64,000 nucleotides of DNA from Prostheceraeus crozeri (GCA_907163375.1 CAJQUW010008655.1:315001-379000); one strand, 5' to 3'. Shown: positions 1 to 12,397, numbered from the stretch's first letter. A program made the numbers and translations. Notes: generated by a model from the letters alone, not told the origin.

Positions 1-18
1 AACCTAAAGCCTCTAAGA

Positions 19-495
19 CAGTGGTCTTCAAAGTGTGGTACGCATATCATTTGGTGGTAAATGGGTAAACGCTATACAAAGTTGTAGAACGAATCCAAAA
101 ATCTGACAGAGAATTTTTCTCGAAATATGTCTTTAAGGTGCCGTCGCATGCCAAGTCGATAAGTTGTTCTTGCAAGACTGGTGATAGAGTAGGGCAGGTA
201 TTGTGAATAAACGGATCACGAACCCATGACAAAGTTGAGGCCCCTACAGACTATCATATTAGTACTATTATTATCATTATGTTATTATTGTTGTTAGTAG
301 TATACTAAAATCCTGAAAAATCATATGATTTGCAATCGCATGTCACATGTGAGAAAATAAGAAATTATCTGTCTTTTATTAGTGCTTTTTTAGTCGTCTA
401 TACCCATTATCATTCTTCCGAATAAAACTGTTGGTGCGCTTTGGGATCCTTATATTTGAAAGTGGTACGCCAAGCAAAAAGTGCGAAGACCACTG
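19..495. mobile_element. Non-autonomous hAT element, ZBED-like, internally deleted
   Basis: The ends are inverted: the left begins CAGTGGTCTTC and the right ends GAAGACCACTG. The flanking 8-mers are CTCTAAGA (11-18) and CTCTAATA (496-503), an 8-bp target duplication with one mismatch. CAGTGGT...-type ends and 8-bp duplications are typical of hAT elements. A remnant of the transposase C-terminus lies inside on the minus strand. Most of the gene is gone, so this copy cannot mobilise itself. Confidence 0.85.
47..232 (-). pseudogene. hAT (ZBED5/SCAND3-like) transposase C-terminal remnant
   Basis: A 61-codon reading frame begins SWVRDPF, continues with an LQEQLIDLACDGTLKTYF-type segment, and has SLSDFWI before its end. 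This is the order seen near the C-terminus of ZBED-type hAT transposases (WVRNPF, then EQEELI-LS-D--LK--F, then EFW). The upstream BED finger, catalytic core and dimerisation region are absent. It sits inside a 477-bp element with hAT ends, which agrees with the assignment. It is a deletion relic and not a gene. Confidence 0.75.
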
Positions 496-768
496 CTCTA
501 ATAGACCGCTATTGCGGACTATGCCTCAACCCCTCTGCTGAGTTACCGTTCTATCAGCGGTGGAGGTCCCGTTCCATGAACTTTTTTCCTTAATCAAAAT
601 GATAAAATTGCATCATTATTCATTTTATGTGCTATTTTCTTGAACTATGCAGAAATGGGTGTGTAAGTAGTATGTATGCTGTTGTCATAAAATGTTTTAC
701 ATCAAATCAATCATGTATTACCCAATGCTTATATGAACTTACGATGACACAAGATAATTATTTTACTC
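496..768. other. Unassigned spacer
   Basis: AT-rich sequence between two DNA transposons. I recognise nothing in it. Confidence 0.5.
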
Positions 769-2447
769 CAGAGTTGATCATGAAAAACTGACCACCTAAA
801 TTTCGTTGAAGTTCAGTCGATTCTAATCCTTTCCAATCGTATCGCACAACAACGTGCCATACATCATTCGAGAGCAGTGATCAAAATATGAAAATCAAGT
901 TATATTTATATTATAAGTTATATTCATATAATTCTTTTTCATACTTCTTCAATTGTAGGTTGCAGAACGAGTGATTGATCGAGACCGCAGGCCGAGATCA
1001 ATCGAGAGTTCTGTAACATAATTGTTGTACACTTGTACACTGCGCCAGCCGTGCTTGCAAGTGATTTATAAAACTGCGGTAATTTATTCCTTGTTTTAAC
1101 AATAAAGAGCAGTTTCCAGATGTCTGCGGATTGAATAGCACCGACATGCATGTAGGTGTAATTCTCTTTCAGATTCGAAGAATTCAGATCATTACGCAAA
1201 AGTTTTCTCGATAATGTTAGGTCCTCCGATCATTTTAAAAAAGTTAGCAGGCGCATGAAAAAACGTTCACAAACTTCTTTGTAGAACTTGACATCGACTG
1301 TGTCTCTTTGCTGTGTGATCCGGTTGATAACAGTCACTGAAACTTTGCACAATTTGGCGTGTTTAATGTTGAACTGGCTGCTTATTGTTCGATTGCTATG
1401 GTATTTAGTCAGCAGATAGTGCCATTTCATTTGCGTTACATGTTCCAATGTTTCCCTTCTAGTCAAACGGAAGAAGAGACGACCTGTCTAATTCTGTGCT
1501 TCTATCAGATATCGAAGTTACCAGATATCTATGCACGGCTAAGGTGCTTGGCAATGTCGGAAGTAATACATGTTTGACCGGCATAGCAACACATTTTTGA
1601 CATTGCATCAGTAGGCCTGCTTCATTTACAATAGAAGAATCCATGTGGTCACAAAAAGAAAAATGATGGTTTGCAAGTAATTTGCTGTCACATCACTTGC
1701 TGATGGTGTATCTGCAAGCGATTCGCAGATCGAGTTGGAAGAAGTGAAAACGACACTGTAACAGCATATGCAAAGTCAGTGTGCAACAATATTTGTTTTC
1801 ATTTCCGCAAAGGTCAACAAACACCATGTGAGGTGAACGAAGGTTCAAAACAAGACAATTAGCGAAGGCATGTCTTTGTTCTCTCAAAGCGGCTGCGATT
1901 GTTTACCTTCATTGTTTGTGTACTTTTGCGGAAATGGAAACAAATGTTAAGGAAGTTTGAAAGCGAACTATTGAACTTACATGAATATTACTTACATGTT
2001 CGTACTCACATCGCAAGGATTCTGAAGATACCAAACATGAACACTTTTGATGAAAAAGAGAGAATATAACATTTTCAACCAAAAAGTTCATGATTTTGTG
2101 ATAAGTTCACGATATCACTAATTTTTCATTAGTTCTCCGATTTTGATGAACAGTATGTCAAGAGAGAGAGCTCAGAAAATGCTCCTTCTCCTCGTGTCTG
2201 ATTCATTATCATACTCACATGTTTTCATTTTGAAAAATAGCGATTTGTAAATTGAGCGATTTTCATATTTTGAGCACTGCTCAAGAAATTCAATGACAGA
2301 TGCAAGTCTATCATGGATCATTTTAAAGCTGAGAATGCAAGCTCTCGAACGATGTATGGCACGTTGTTGTGCGATACGATTGGAAAGGATTAGAATCGAT
2401 TGAACTTCAACGAAATTTAGGTGGTCAGTTTTTTATGATCAACTCTG
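769..2447. mobile_element. 1.7-kb DNA transposon with long inverted ends, class uncertain
   Basis: The left end starts CAGAGTTGATCATGAAAAAC and is matched in reverse complement by the right end to 2447. The arms align for about 105 bases almost without change (769-875 with 2341-2447). The match resumes after a ~60-base insertion in the right arm (GAGCAGTG..TCAAAATATGAAAATC at 872-896, its complement near 2255-2282). TA follows the right end (2448-2449); the left flank reads TC, so a TA duplication would need one mutation. Size, long ends and TA suggest Tc1/mariner. Short minus-strand frames inside (939-1644) show no motif I can name. Confidence 0.7.
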
Positions 2448-2449
2448 TA

Positions 2450-2770
2450 CGGTCTATCGTTGTCTAACAGCTTAATGGCTTTTGATCTTTACCCGTAATA
2501 ATTGTTAATCAAAACATCAAACGTCACGAAATGGTAAACAAAATCTATATCATGTAAGTCTAGAAAGAAGAAACCGTGCTAGAAAGATGGCGGTCTTTAT
2601 CTTTGACCATTTGTTAGGATAGCGATCTTTTGAAAGTCATCGTGAAAAATGCCTTCCAGTTTATGACCATCAATAGCATTCACATGGCCCCTAACAAATG
2701 TACAAACCAACAAAAGAGCAAACTTAACAGTGACCAATTTTCCTTGATTTAATGAACTATTGTCATACTA
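2450..2770. other. 3' flank of LRR gene 1
   Basis: No gene is visible. On the minus strand an ATTAAA, a common variant polyadenylation hexamer, lies at 2748-2753, about 17 bases past the stop codon of the LRR gene. It may mark that gene's 3' end, but this is weak evidence alone. Confidence 0.3.
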
Positions 2771-4396
2771 TTAATGGAGGAGAAAGCAGGCTAAAAAAAG
2801 AGAAGTCAAGTGAATGAAAAGGTTAGCAACTAATTTGACATGATCACATGTGGCTATATCAACACAACGACATGTTTTCTCTGCAAGTGAATCTGCTCTC
2901 CTTGAAATATGCTTGAAATTTGAAGAGCACCGACGCTTCATTATTGCTACAAACTTATCAAGATTCATCCACTTGTAATACTTTCTGGGCTTCGTCGACA
3001 TATTTCTCAAATCATCTGAACAAACGTTGTCTACCCTGAGACAGTCCACATGAAAAATGTCGTTTATTTGTCCACTTCTGTTATATCCATGAAAAGATTT
3101 ATTCATCCATTCAATCATATTCAATAAATCGCAATCACAGAATGTCAAAGCCAATCTAAAATCCACGAGCGCTTCAGGGTTACGAATAAGAGATTTTACA
3201 TGAGTTGCATTCAGACGCGTTAGTCTAGCTAAGTTTATATACACATCTTGCCTCGATGATAACTCTTGGCCTATACTGTATTGAGTTAACAAGGGCATTT
3301 GGTACAGTCCATCAAAAACGTCGAGTGTGTCATACGTGCTGTAAATGTTGTATATGCTCACATTTAGTGTGGAAGCCACTCTTGAATCCATAAATTGTGA
3401 TAGGGGAATTGTAGAATAATTGTTAAGATGCAACGGTGTGAAGTTTATGAAGTCAAGCCTTTGAGGATATTTCGCAGGATTTTCTCCACAGACGTCACAG
3501 CGTAACAACGAAGAACAAAGATACAGCAGTTTGATGTCCACGAGATCAAGTGTCAGATGGCGCACAGAATTTATTCCATGACATGAAAAGTTGCTTGTAG
3601 CATCGACCTGTTCGAAATCTTTAAATAGTGCTAATTCCAAATTTGGAAGGTTGTTCATTGCAAGGTTATGTAATGTCGCATTGGTTCGAAATTGTAGCGC
3701 AGTAATAGACAGACAAGTAAGTGACGGCAAATTGTTGATAGCATAACTTTCCAATTCAAATGTTGGACTTGACATCTCGATTTCAAGAGATTGCAAATTC
3801 CTCATATTCGAAAATAAATGGCTCCCAATTCTGTTGATCTCCAAGTCGATAATCGAGATTTTTTGAATTGTATTTCGAATACCAATGAAGTCTAACGATT
3901 TTAAGACTGGTATGTCCAAGTTCTTCAAAGTTAAGAAGTGAATACCCTTCAAAGCACTTAAAAAAGAAGAATTGGATAATGGATGATTGATGAGATTTAA
4001 ATTTATCAATTTTGGAGTTTCATGAAATGTTTCTTCGTCAATGCTCATCAAGCCATTCCGACTTTCATTGTTACCTAAGTATTTAAAACTCCCTTTTATC
4101 ACAAGTGAACGAAGTTCAGTCAGTCCTCGTAAATGGGCTGCCGTTAAGTCTGTTGATCCCTCTTCGATATAAATCCTCAAGGCACGAATTTGAGACCGGC
4201 GAATATCAATTTCATCAAGAAGTTGAACTTGCCAAGTCGCTGTTTGACAATACACAAACCATTTGTCCTTAATGACTTGACATTTGTAATTCGCTTTAGA
4301 TTTCGTACTTTCGATGGCAAAAATTATCACAATAATCAAGTTTGTCAAATACATTGTATGTCGAAGAGAGAAGCTGTTGGACGCATTGGTATTCAC
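2771..4396 (-). CDS. Intronless secreted/surface leucine-rich-repeat protein, paralogue 1
   Basis: A 541-codon uninterrupted frame. Met1 precedes a hydrophobic segment at residues 16-30 (MYLTNLIIVIIFAIES starts at Met15), a signal peptide. Met15 may be the real start because it gives a standard-length leader. Cys39 and Cys50 form an N-terminal pair. Residues ~65-290 hold irregular LRRs (LTAAHLRGLTELRSL, LFSNMRNLQSLEI, INNLPSLTCLSI, MNNLPNLEL). At 299-312 is RCDVCGENPAKYPQ. A second repeat block follows, then a cap with FCDC (419-422) and Cys452, 459 and 490. There are many N-x-S/T sites. Residues ~518-541 are hydrophobic and end the protein, suggesting a GPI signal or a tail-less membrane segment. 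No TIR or other cytoplasmic domain is present. The cap resembles an LRRCT. A ligand-recognition role is inferred. The paralogue at 12398-14104 lies in the same orientation. Confidence 0.85.
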   Translation of the reverse strand: MNTNASNSFSLRHTMYLTNLIIVIIFAIESTKSKANYKCQVIKDKWFVYCQTATWQVQLLDEIDIRRSQIRALRIYIEEGSTDLTAAHLRGLTELRSLVIKGSFKYLGNNESRNGLMSIDEETFHETPKLINLNLINHPLSNSSFLSALKGIHFLTLKNLDIPVLKSLDFIGIRNTIQKISIIDLEINRIGSHLFSNMRNLQSLEIEMSSPTFELESYAINNLPSLTCLSITALQFRTNATLHNLAMNNLPNLELALFKDFEQVDATSNFSCHGINSVRHLTLDLVDIKLLYLCSSLLRCDVCGENPAKYPQRLDFINFTPLHLNNYSTIPLSQFMDSRVASTLNVSIYNIYSTYDTLDVFDGLYQMPLLTQYSIGQELSSRQDVYINLARLTRLNATHVKSLIRNPEALVDFRLALTFCDCDLLNMIEWMNKSFHGYNRSGQINDIFHVDCLRVDNVCSDDLRNMSTKPRKYYKWMNLDKFVAIMKRRCSSNFKHISRRADSLAEKTCRCVDIATCDHVKLVANLFIHLTSLFLACFLLH

Positions 4397-4435
4397 GTCG
4401 ATTCGCGTAAGAGTGAAAGATCGTAAAGATTGTCA

Positions 4436-4443
4436 TTTATAAA
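4436..4443 (-). promoter_or_regulatory. Possible TATA box of LRR gene 1
   Basis: TTTATAAA lies 40-47 bases upstream of the first ATG of the LRR gene on the minus strand. Transcription starting about 30 bases downstream would begin roughly 10 bases before Met1. That very short leader slightly favours Met15 (4354) as the initiator. AT-rich DNA gives such strings by chance. Confidence 0.35.
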
Positions 4444-5802
4444 CATCACTTGATGTTCAAGGTGTTGCTAACAGCCGTTATGCAGATCGCGGAAGAGTTT
4501 TTGGTTTGTCGATAGAAAATCAACAGAGCAATTGCAAATCGTATATATTTTGAGACTTTAGGAAAACAAATTGTGCATGTACAATCTGTTTCTCAATTTG
4601 ATTTTCCAACGCAATATTTGCCTCTCAGCCGCTGCATCCACAGGTGTTTGTTTTGAAAAATGGAAAATGATGAATTCGCATACACGTATCTGATCTTCAC
4701 ATCACAGAGGGCAAAGATGAGAGACAGTTTGAAAAGATTGACAAATTTGACACATGATTAAATGTGCAGTGGAAAATTTACATGCCAACTTTGACATATG
4801 ATGTCATATGTGTATTTTAGGTTGAAAATGCAAATCAATAATATCGACATTTGATCCTGCTGCTGCAGAAGTTGTATATTATCAGTTAGCTTGAATTTTA
4901 CAGGTCAGCATAATGATAAACGATTAAAATTGTTGGAATTAAGTAGTGCACGTTGCAAGGTTGGGCAAGAACTTGTATTGCGCATCCCCAATACACGTTT
5001 TGGGCCAAGACTTGGGTCAAAACCCAAAACCAAGCCCAAGTTTCAATGATTAGAATCAGGTAAATGAAGTGCATTCTTTGTATTTTGTGCTGACATAAAG
5101 ATTCTTCTATAGCCCAAAATTACTATTGGGCCCATGAGAAGTGTGCTATTAGTGGGAAGCGATTCCTTACTGCAATAACTGTATTGATTATCCGAAGTAC
5201 ATGTATTACGTTATAAAGCGTTCCTGTAATTTAAACTACACTGATATACTGACTATAATTAAAGATCTTTGATTTAATTATGATTGAGTTAAACATTGCT
5301 CATAACAAAGCGATTGTTTTCATTTAATCATTCAGAAATATATACATACTTAATAAACATTATAGCTACGTAGTCAGTGCATGGTTAAACATGTTTAGAA
5401 TAGGAAATTTTTGATAAAAAAGCAGAACTTCATGCTCTAATCATGAAGATTCAAATCAAAATATCAAATTTTATAACTTGATTTGTATATATGCAGCATT
5501 AGTAGAAGATCCAAGCTTTGTAGAGAAAAAGCAAGTTTCGCATCATTTATCCAAGGTCGACCTAAAGCCCAAGGTCCAACCTTGCACGACTTGTAGTTGG
5601 GTACCTGCAGCAATCATTTGAAGAATTTGAGTGATGGTCAAACCTAGTATTTTCAGTTCCATGCTCATTTGAGACTCATAGCAAAACACATGAGAAAGTT
5701 TCTTAAAGCTATGCTGTTTTCCGGTAAGGCTACAGGTCCTTCCTCCAAATGGACGTCAGTGCAGGAACTTGAATACTTTACCAGCCGATCATTAATCTAT
5801 GT
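4444..5802. other. Intergenic DNA with a possible small inverted-end element
   Basis: No gene is seen. GTTGCAAGGTTGGG (4952-4965) is matched in inverted orientation by GGTCCAACCTTGCAC (5573-5587), with CCAAG/CTTGG repeats just inside both ends. This could be a ~640-bp hAT-type element, but I cannot find a matching target duplication. Confidence 0.3.
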
Positions 5803-5982
5803 CTCCGTGGCACAGTGGCTAAGTGTTTGGCCTAGTGATCCTCTGCTCCAGAGGTCGAGCCCCAAAAGTGTCATTAGAAGTCGTCAGGAAAGGCATCCGA
5901 ACTAAAAGATCACAACACTCCAGATTAAAGTCAGCACCGACCAGGCCACCAGTTTGGGGAGAATTAGCGTTAAACCATCATT
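5803..5982 (+). repeat. tRNA-derived SINE, copy A
   Basis: A Pol III A-box-like TGGCACAGTGG (5808-5818) and a B-box-like GAGGTCGAGCCCC (5851-5863) are spaced as in a tRNA. The body has GGAAAGGCATCCGAACTAAAA, similar to the GGAAGGGCATC segment of many animal tRNA SINEs, and ends near GCGTTAAACCATCAT. The copy at 20449-20632 shares the head, the GGCATC..AACTAAAAG segment, the CAGCA/CCAGG stretch and the tail, so this is one family. Confidence 0.75.
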
Positions 5983-5989
5983 TTCATTC

Positions 5990-7595
5990 AAGTGAAGTTT
6001 CTTTCTATACTACGGATCACATAAAAATATGAGATGATTCAGCAATTCTCAGTTTTTTATAAAACTGTAATTTTGAGCGCAGAAGAGTTGCAAAGATATC
6101 AAACGAAATGATCAAACATTTCCTCGATGACTGCAACCGTTATAAAAGTTGAAAATCAAAGATACCCGACTTGGATTAGCGGCGGAACTTCTGACAAAAG
6201 AAACCGCATCTTCTGTGAAACCCAAGTCCGCGTCTTGGTCAAAGTCCATTTACCATAGCTACTTCTAAATATTGGATTTATTGAAATTTACCTCTAATCC
6301 AAGTGAAGCAAGGGAGAGAAAAGTCGGAGAGGCCAAAGAAATACAGGAAATCGAAAAAGTCATCACGCAAACTTTACTTTAGTCGACCGCTTATCAGCTA
6401 CGATGTTGAAGATTAGGATCTTGTTCTACTTAAATAATCCCTAAGGGACTTCGCTTATTCCCCGCTATCATTTTGCTCACACGGATAGTTGCTGCGAAAC
6501 TCGACATTGTTTCATCAAGTCAGAATAAAAAGAGACTTATCTCGATTCTCGCTCGAAGAAAACTCCACTATATTCTCTTTAAAACAAAACGCAACTTTTT
6601 GCGGATTTTACTTTTGACTTCATGCGCTGCATGTTGATGAGTCATTCAAATGTAACACAAACATGTCTTTGCTCCACTTGAATTAATCTTAATCTAATAA
6701 ACCGCAACGACCTTTCGTTTTAGCCGCCGCGCATTCCCATGAAGTGAAATATTCAATCTAAGTGGAGAGTCTACTTGTAACTGGCGACATCCTCGTGTGG
6801 TTCCTCCTTGAGGTTTGACGATACGTGAGAATTTTTATATACCTGTAGTCAATTATGGCGAAATTTAACACCTTTAACCACAATATCAGTTGTTGTATTT
6901 ATTTATCCCTAGCATGAATTCCATAATCTGATACCAAAAATTTATGATATCAAATAAAAGTTTATGGCATTCATAATAATAAAAACCCAAGATTTACTAT
7001 TCTACGAGATTCATTAGAACATAAATGCTAATATGATTTCATTATGCTAAAAGTCTTTAAACATTTCTCATATATGATTCATAGGTATGACGCAAAACTT
7101 GTTGCTATTCCAGGCACATTCCTTGCACCGAATGGATTTGAAAATGACGCATTTAAAATCATTGCACCCACACATACTTAGTCAAATAAGTGACTTAATT
7201 AAATTACATGTTTGATTTCCTCAAAGTCATAGCTACATTTACGACAACATGAAATGTAGTCATTCTAGAAAACAGATGATTTTCTCGTGTCATCATAAAT
7301 TGTTGATTGCAGTTGGATAAACGTGCACCTTCATTTTTTACTTGTTTTTGTGATCATTATTATTCCAGGAGAGTTTAAAGCTTAAAGTACAGAACATGGA
7401 AAAGTTTCTATAGCATAATCTCTTACTGCGAAAATACTTTATGTCGTCTTATGGGAGTTACAGACTAAAATAAAGAAATAAACAGACAAGTACGATAGAT
7501 ATGACCACATTATTACAAAATATCATGCTAGCTCAATGAAGCACTATTTTGATGAATGAATATCTAAAGAGAATGACAACTATTAAGTCAATAAA
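5990..7595. other. Unassigned intergenic DNA
   Basis: AT-rich sequence without a recognisable gene or structured repeat. Confidence 0.4.
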
Positions 7596-7599
7596 GGAC

Positions 7600-7700
7600 A
7601 TCAACACCCCGCGACCATACTCGCCTGACCAAGGAATCGAAACGAAGTCCGCGGTGGAGACGAGCTCGCACCTACGCCACTAGGCCACGCTGACATATAA
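7600..7700 (-). repeat. tRNA-like SINE head, second family
   Basis: Read on the minus strand it has the A-box CGTGGCCTAGTGGCGTAGG (complement of 7671-7689) and the B-box GTTTCGATTCC (complement of 7632-7642), then GGTCAGGCGAGTATGGT. The spacing is tRNA-like, but the flanks do not pair as an acceptor stem. I read it as a SINE promoter region and not a tRNA gene. Its body differs from the copy at 5803. Confidence 0.55.
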
Positions 7701-7705
7701 AAGGA

Positions 7706-10305
7706 ATTCGAGTGAAGGCAGAAATCATCTATGACACTCGAAGATCTTTCTTGAGCTCTGGAATACGAGAACATGCTAATGCAGACATTGGCCTACGCTG
7801 TAGTCAAAATCGATAACCGGAAAATGAACAAAACAAAGTGAATCAAGAACATTTTTATGAAAAATTGGTAGAAAATACAAAAATAAGATCTGTTTTATGG
7901 CAAATGAATCGCAGCGACGAACTAGAATCTAGCTAGAATCCTGCGAAAGCATTGTTTACTATCAAGGCACAATTCCTTTTTATGACACTGCATGTTTGTA
8001 GAAGTCATTCATTTGGTTTAGCGACATGATCGGAAGGTCCCCTCTGCTGTTTGGTAGCAAAATTCAATGTTTGGGCTTGCGCGAGCACCTTCGAGGTCCG
8101 CCGGACGTCATAATCATGAGCTTGAATTTAGTTTATTCATTAAGTTTATCACCACTCTAAGTTTTGAGTATTAAAGCTGAATCTTTAATAGAAAGTAAAC
8201 TTCATTTCACTATCTTGTTACTTGACAATATTGCTTCCTAATATAAGTAATTTGAGAGGCTGGAAGGAGAAAAACTTCATTAATTTAATATTTAATGCAA
8301 TTTAATATTTTACTAATGTTCGGGCTGCTCTCCTGCAAACAATCAAAACAAAGACTGTAAACTCGTAGAAAATTTGGAAACTATAGATATCTGTGATGGG
8401 TACAAAAATATCCATGGTAGCTCCTATCTTCTAATGTACTAAAATTATCCGATATCTTCGTTGAGGACAAATAAGTTGTTTTCAAAAGTTTAACATACAG
8501 AGATAGGAGAGTTTTCAGTATTTGAATATTACATAGTTTTTGATCAAAACGGTGCAGTTGATATGAGTTTTATGTAAAAACCTCTGTTCATATTGTAAAG
8601 TTGCTTCATATCAAGCATTGCATTTATGTGGGGGAAATCGTTCTCCTTTGAAATCCTGCAAGAAGTGAGACGCAGGCAGTCGGCCATCTTGCGGAAGGAA
8701 CACAGACTCTTGCGGTATTTATTTTATCAAGCACTAGTACATTTTTGCTGTTTTGTGGTTGTGAACTTAATGTAGCCTGCTGTTTTTGCGCGAGCGAGCG
8801 TAGCAATTAATCTTTCTTCAGGACTGCTGAAAGTTATCTTTTATATGCGTAGAAATCAGCATATTATTTCCTCGAAGTATTTTATACTCACTCGCTGAGT
8901 GTGAATGAAAGCTCGGGGTGTAAAACACTTTGTTCACTTACATCGTGAATTTTGAGGCGGCATTGAGCAATAAACTAAAAACTCACAAATAAATAAGGCT
9001 CAAGGGACTCTAGCTCTACAACATGCTTCCTGCAGATATACGTGAGATTGATATGAAGGATCCATAGCTGCATAATATAAATTGAAGTTAATGCACGACA
9101 GTAACCTTTTTTAACATTGTAAATGATCATAGTGACTCACAAGCACCAGCCTATCAAATTACTCATTGCTAAAAATTCTACATTTCAGTCATTCGGAGGA
9201 CTTCTCGAATTTTCAACATATAGAGCAATTTTTTCAATAAAGCATGATCGAAACACAACCTACATGAATTATTTTCTCTTGTCGCCTCATAGGTCCTAAT
9301 GACCTCGGGAGGGGCAGAAAGAAGCACAAATGTCAATAATAAATATAAAGATCTCAAATTTTAAAATATCAAAATGATCAAAACCAAAGACTTTCGAATG
9401 AAGCTTATGACTTGAACTGTATTGGATTTCTCATTATGTGAATATTTTTCCAGCTGATCATTATAGGCCTAGGAGCTACAACCTTGAGTTAAGAAATTGA
9501 GTACTTTATAAAGTATTTTTCACGCAGTTACTGTATGCATGCAAGGTGATTGGTGGAGTCGCATTATTTGTTTTATCGTAAAAATATGCTTATGGAAATT
9601 TCTCACCTTAAAATGCATGACTAATTAATTTTACTCTACAATATTCTCATCTCAGCTGTTATCTAACTGCTGTTTTCATCTCGATCTTCATGGACATCAT
9701 CTGATGAACAGTAGTCATGTTAAAATTGGTGCAACTTCCATAATTGATCAGAGAAATCATGCCGAATAGGTCATCCATGACAGAAGCGGAAGAAAACATT
9801 GATTTAAAATTACATTGAGACTATATTAATTTCATGCTATTTCCTGAAAGAATCAAATGTTTCTCAGGGTTTCTGAAGAGCCATTATTTCAGAAAGTCAA
9901 TCATTTCCTAAAACATCGATACACTGACAGTGACACTGTTCGGCTATCTAACATGCACTTTGAATTTGAATTTTGCTAGTGATGTAATGACGTTGAAAAC
10001 TTGATCAAAATATCTGTTAGAGAGAAATCCGTTGCCTGTCGATGCCATACAACAAATTATTTGAAATTTTGTTTTTGGGGCAACGATTGCTGATCCCAAC
10101 TACACAAGAACTACACAGAGATTGCAGCTACATTGAAAGAAATATTGCTCTCGTCATTACTTAATTAGTCCATGTGCGCAATTTGAAATACACTTGTATA
10201 CTCGACTTAATTAGGTTGGAAAAAATTTGATATTCGTGTTTCCTGTGTTGCCAATATCTCTCTAAAAATTTACTGACAATTTCGGCCACTCACAAGTTAG
10301 AAGTA
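7706..10305. other. Unassigned intergenic DNA
   Basis: No gene, RNA or organised repeat is recognised in this 2.6-kb AT-rich stretch. Confidence 0.4.
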
Positions 10306-10345
10306 GGGGTGTACCGATTAATCGGCCGATTATTTGCCGATTTGT
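10306..10345 (+). mobile_element. Possible hAT element terminus
   Basis: The string AGGGGTGTACCGATTAATCG, followed by GCCGATTATTTGCCG, has the stuttering GATTAATCGGCCGATTA look of many animal hAT ends. I find no partner end in inverted orientation nearby, so it is a solo or decayed end at best. Confidence 0.35.
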
Positions 10346-12397
10346 GGTCTTTTGAAGATTTTTGTAAATTTTCATTCAAATGTGGTGACTGATCGAAAGA
10401 CGAGATTTTTTTTAGATAAGCTTTACTTTGCATACATTGTGCATTGAACTGCTAAACTAAATTCAAACAGCTTCTTTCTATCACTTCGATGATTGAGAAC
10501 AACTGAATTTTCCCATAGACTGGATTTTCATATTGATCATAAATACTGGTAAAAGTTATTTTCGCATGTTATCATGTATAAATGCACTTCATATTTTTTC
10601 GCCGAGCGTGGGCAGAAAAGCCCAGGATGGGAACCGGCCCAGAGTTTTCAGTCCGGGCCCGTAATCCAAGGCCCCAATTTCTGGTCACGTTGTAGATTTC
10701 ATTTTTTTGGCCAGAGCCTTACTCGAATTTTTTATTTTTTGGGCCCTGGCCGTCTTATTTAAAATTAGTGGTCATTTATATTTAGTAGTCCAATTTTAAG
10801 ATCAACAGCATCGACGATTTTTAAATTCAACCTAATATGATACAAAAGAACCAACAAAAATTAGGGTATGTAAAAAAGACATGCAAGTGTTGTCTTAATG
10901 TATTAAAAGTCGCATGCTCTTTCGCTACTGATTTAGGGATTGTGTTTTCCACAAAAGGTACTTCCTTGATCTTCAGAAAGTTCCATAAGTCAATGAAACA
11001 GTTTCTTGAGTCTACTTTTATGTATTTTTTTCATAATATTTTTTCAAGCTCATCCCTTTTATTAGGCTTGTATTAGACTTCTTCATAGTCAAGTCCATAA
11101 AAATGATCCCTTCTTGGACCTTATGACATTTGTCTGTCTTTTGTGTACCCATCTGCAAGTGTGTGTTTGCAAACAGATAGAATTATTGTTATATTGATAT
11201 ATTGTTACATGTATGCATCTTTATTATCGACAATTTTTGTGTTTAGCTAATGTGAAATAGTAGAATGTGTATTCGTAGGAAGTTTATATCAGTTTCGTTC
11301 ATCAATAACAATAGCCTACTTTAAAGATAGTTTTATATGCACGAGTAGGGTTCGCTTTTGTGAATGTAAAATGCAGCGAAATACATCTTAATACCATCAT
11401 TCTGAAATCAATACTCAACTTCCTGCTCCGATCCGATAACTGCAAGACTGTCCTCACTCAGATCCTCACCTTAAGTCCTTCTTGTTCCGCTCCCTTGACT
11501 GTAAGACTATAATATCCTGCATATTTGACTTGCACGTTTATCAAATTTTGTTCTTAAGTTTGATTAAAGACGTCGAATCAGTGGAAATATGTATTATGAT
11601 CAAACGAGTTCGAGCAAGTTGCAAATAGTTGAGTCTTTTCGTAGTTACTGATGCAGAAGAAGAATCAGTATAGAAAACTTCTGTCTACTTTTCGATTTTT
11701 GTTAAGAAACTAAAATATGTAGAGTTTATCCTCCTGTCTCGTGAACAACTCCGATTGACATGTATCCACGGACCTTTTACTGTTTTGATATAAAATCAAG
11801 ATTTTTGGTTGGATAAGCGCAGATTACTATCAAGCACTATCATGCAAATTATACATGATAAAATCAGGTGATTGACAGCTTATGAGAAATCTTAAAAATT
11901 CAATATGCCATCACTTTGCTTGTTTATTTCCGAAATTGATTCATAAATATACCAGTAAGCGTTATTGTCTTTTACGATATTGTCAATTGTTTCCTCTGAT
12001 ATTCGTGACCGATAAGTAGGATCCCCTGTTCATAACAGGACAGCTTGAATGTTTGGGGAAACTGAAGCTATCTTCAATTATCATCCTGCTAATTGTGTGA
12101 TCGTATTTGGCGACATTTTCAATTATTTTAAGGTACTCGGTTGCCATGTCCATCCATCAGTCAAAAACCATTATTGAATAGACAGGGATCATTTTGGAAC
12201 TCAAAACAGGAAAGTAAAATATAATTGTGGTCAAGATATCACATTACATACTTCTCTATAATCATTAACTTACTTATAAGCAGATAATCAAAAGGAATCT
12301 ATCATGATAAGTAATGAACATGGGATAAGAAACTATAGACATCAATGACTGGATGAAAATATAAGCATACTTTAACAATCCAGCGATAAGAGCGTAA
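10346..12397. other. Unassigned intergenic DNA
   Basis: Contains a GGGCC/GGCCC-rich patch at 10620-10755 but no recognisable gene. It forms the 3' flank of LRR gene 2. Confidence 0.4.

Noticed and set aside
4952..5587. A ~640-bp hAT element based on GCAAGGTTGG ends
   Set aside because: The inverted match is only about 13 bases and the flanking 8-mers do not match. Kept only as a note.
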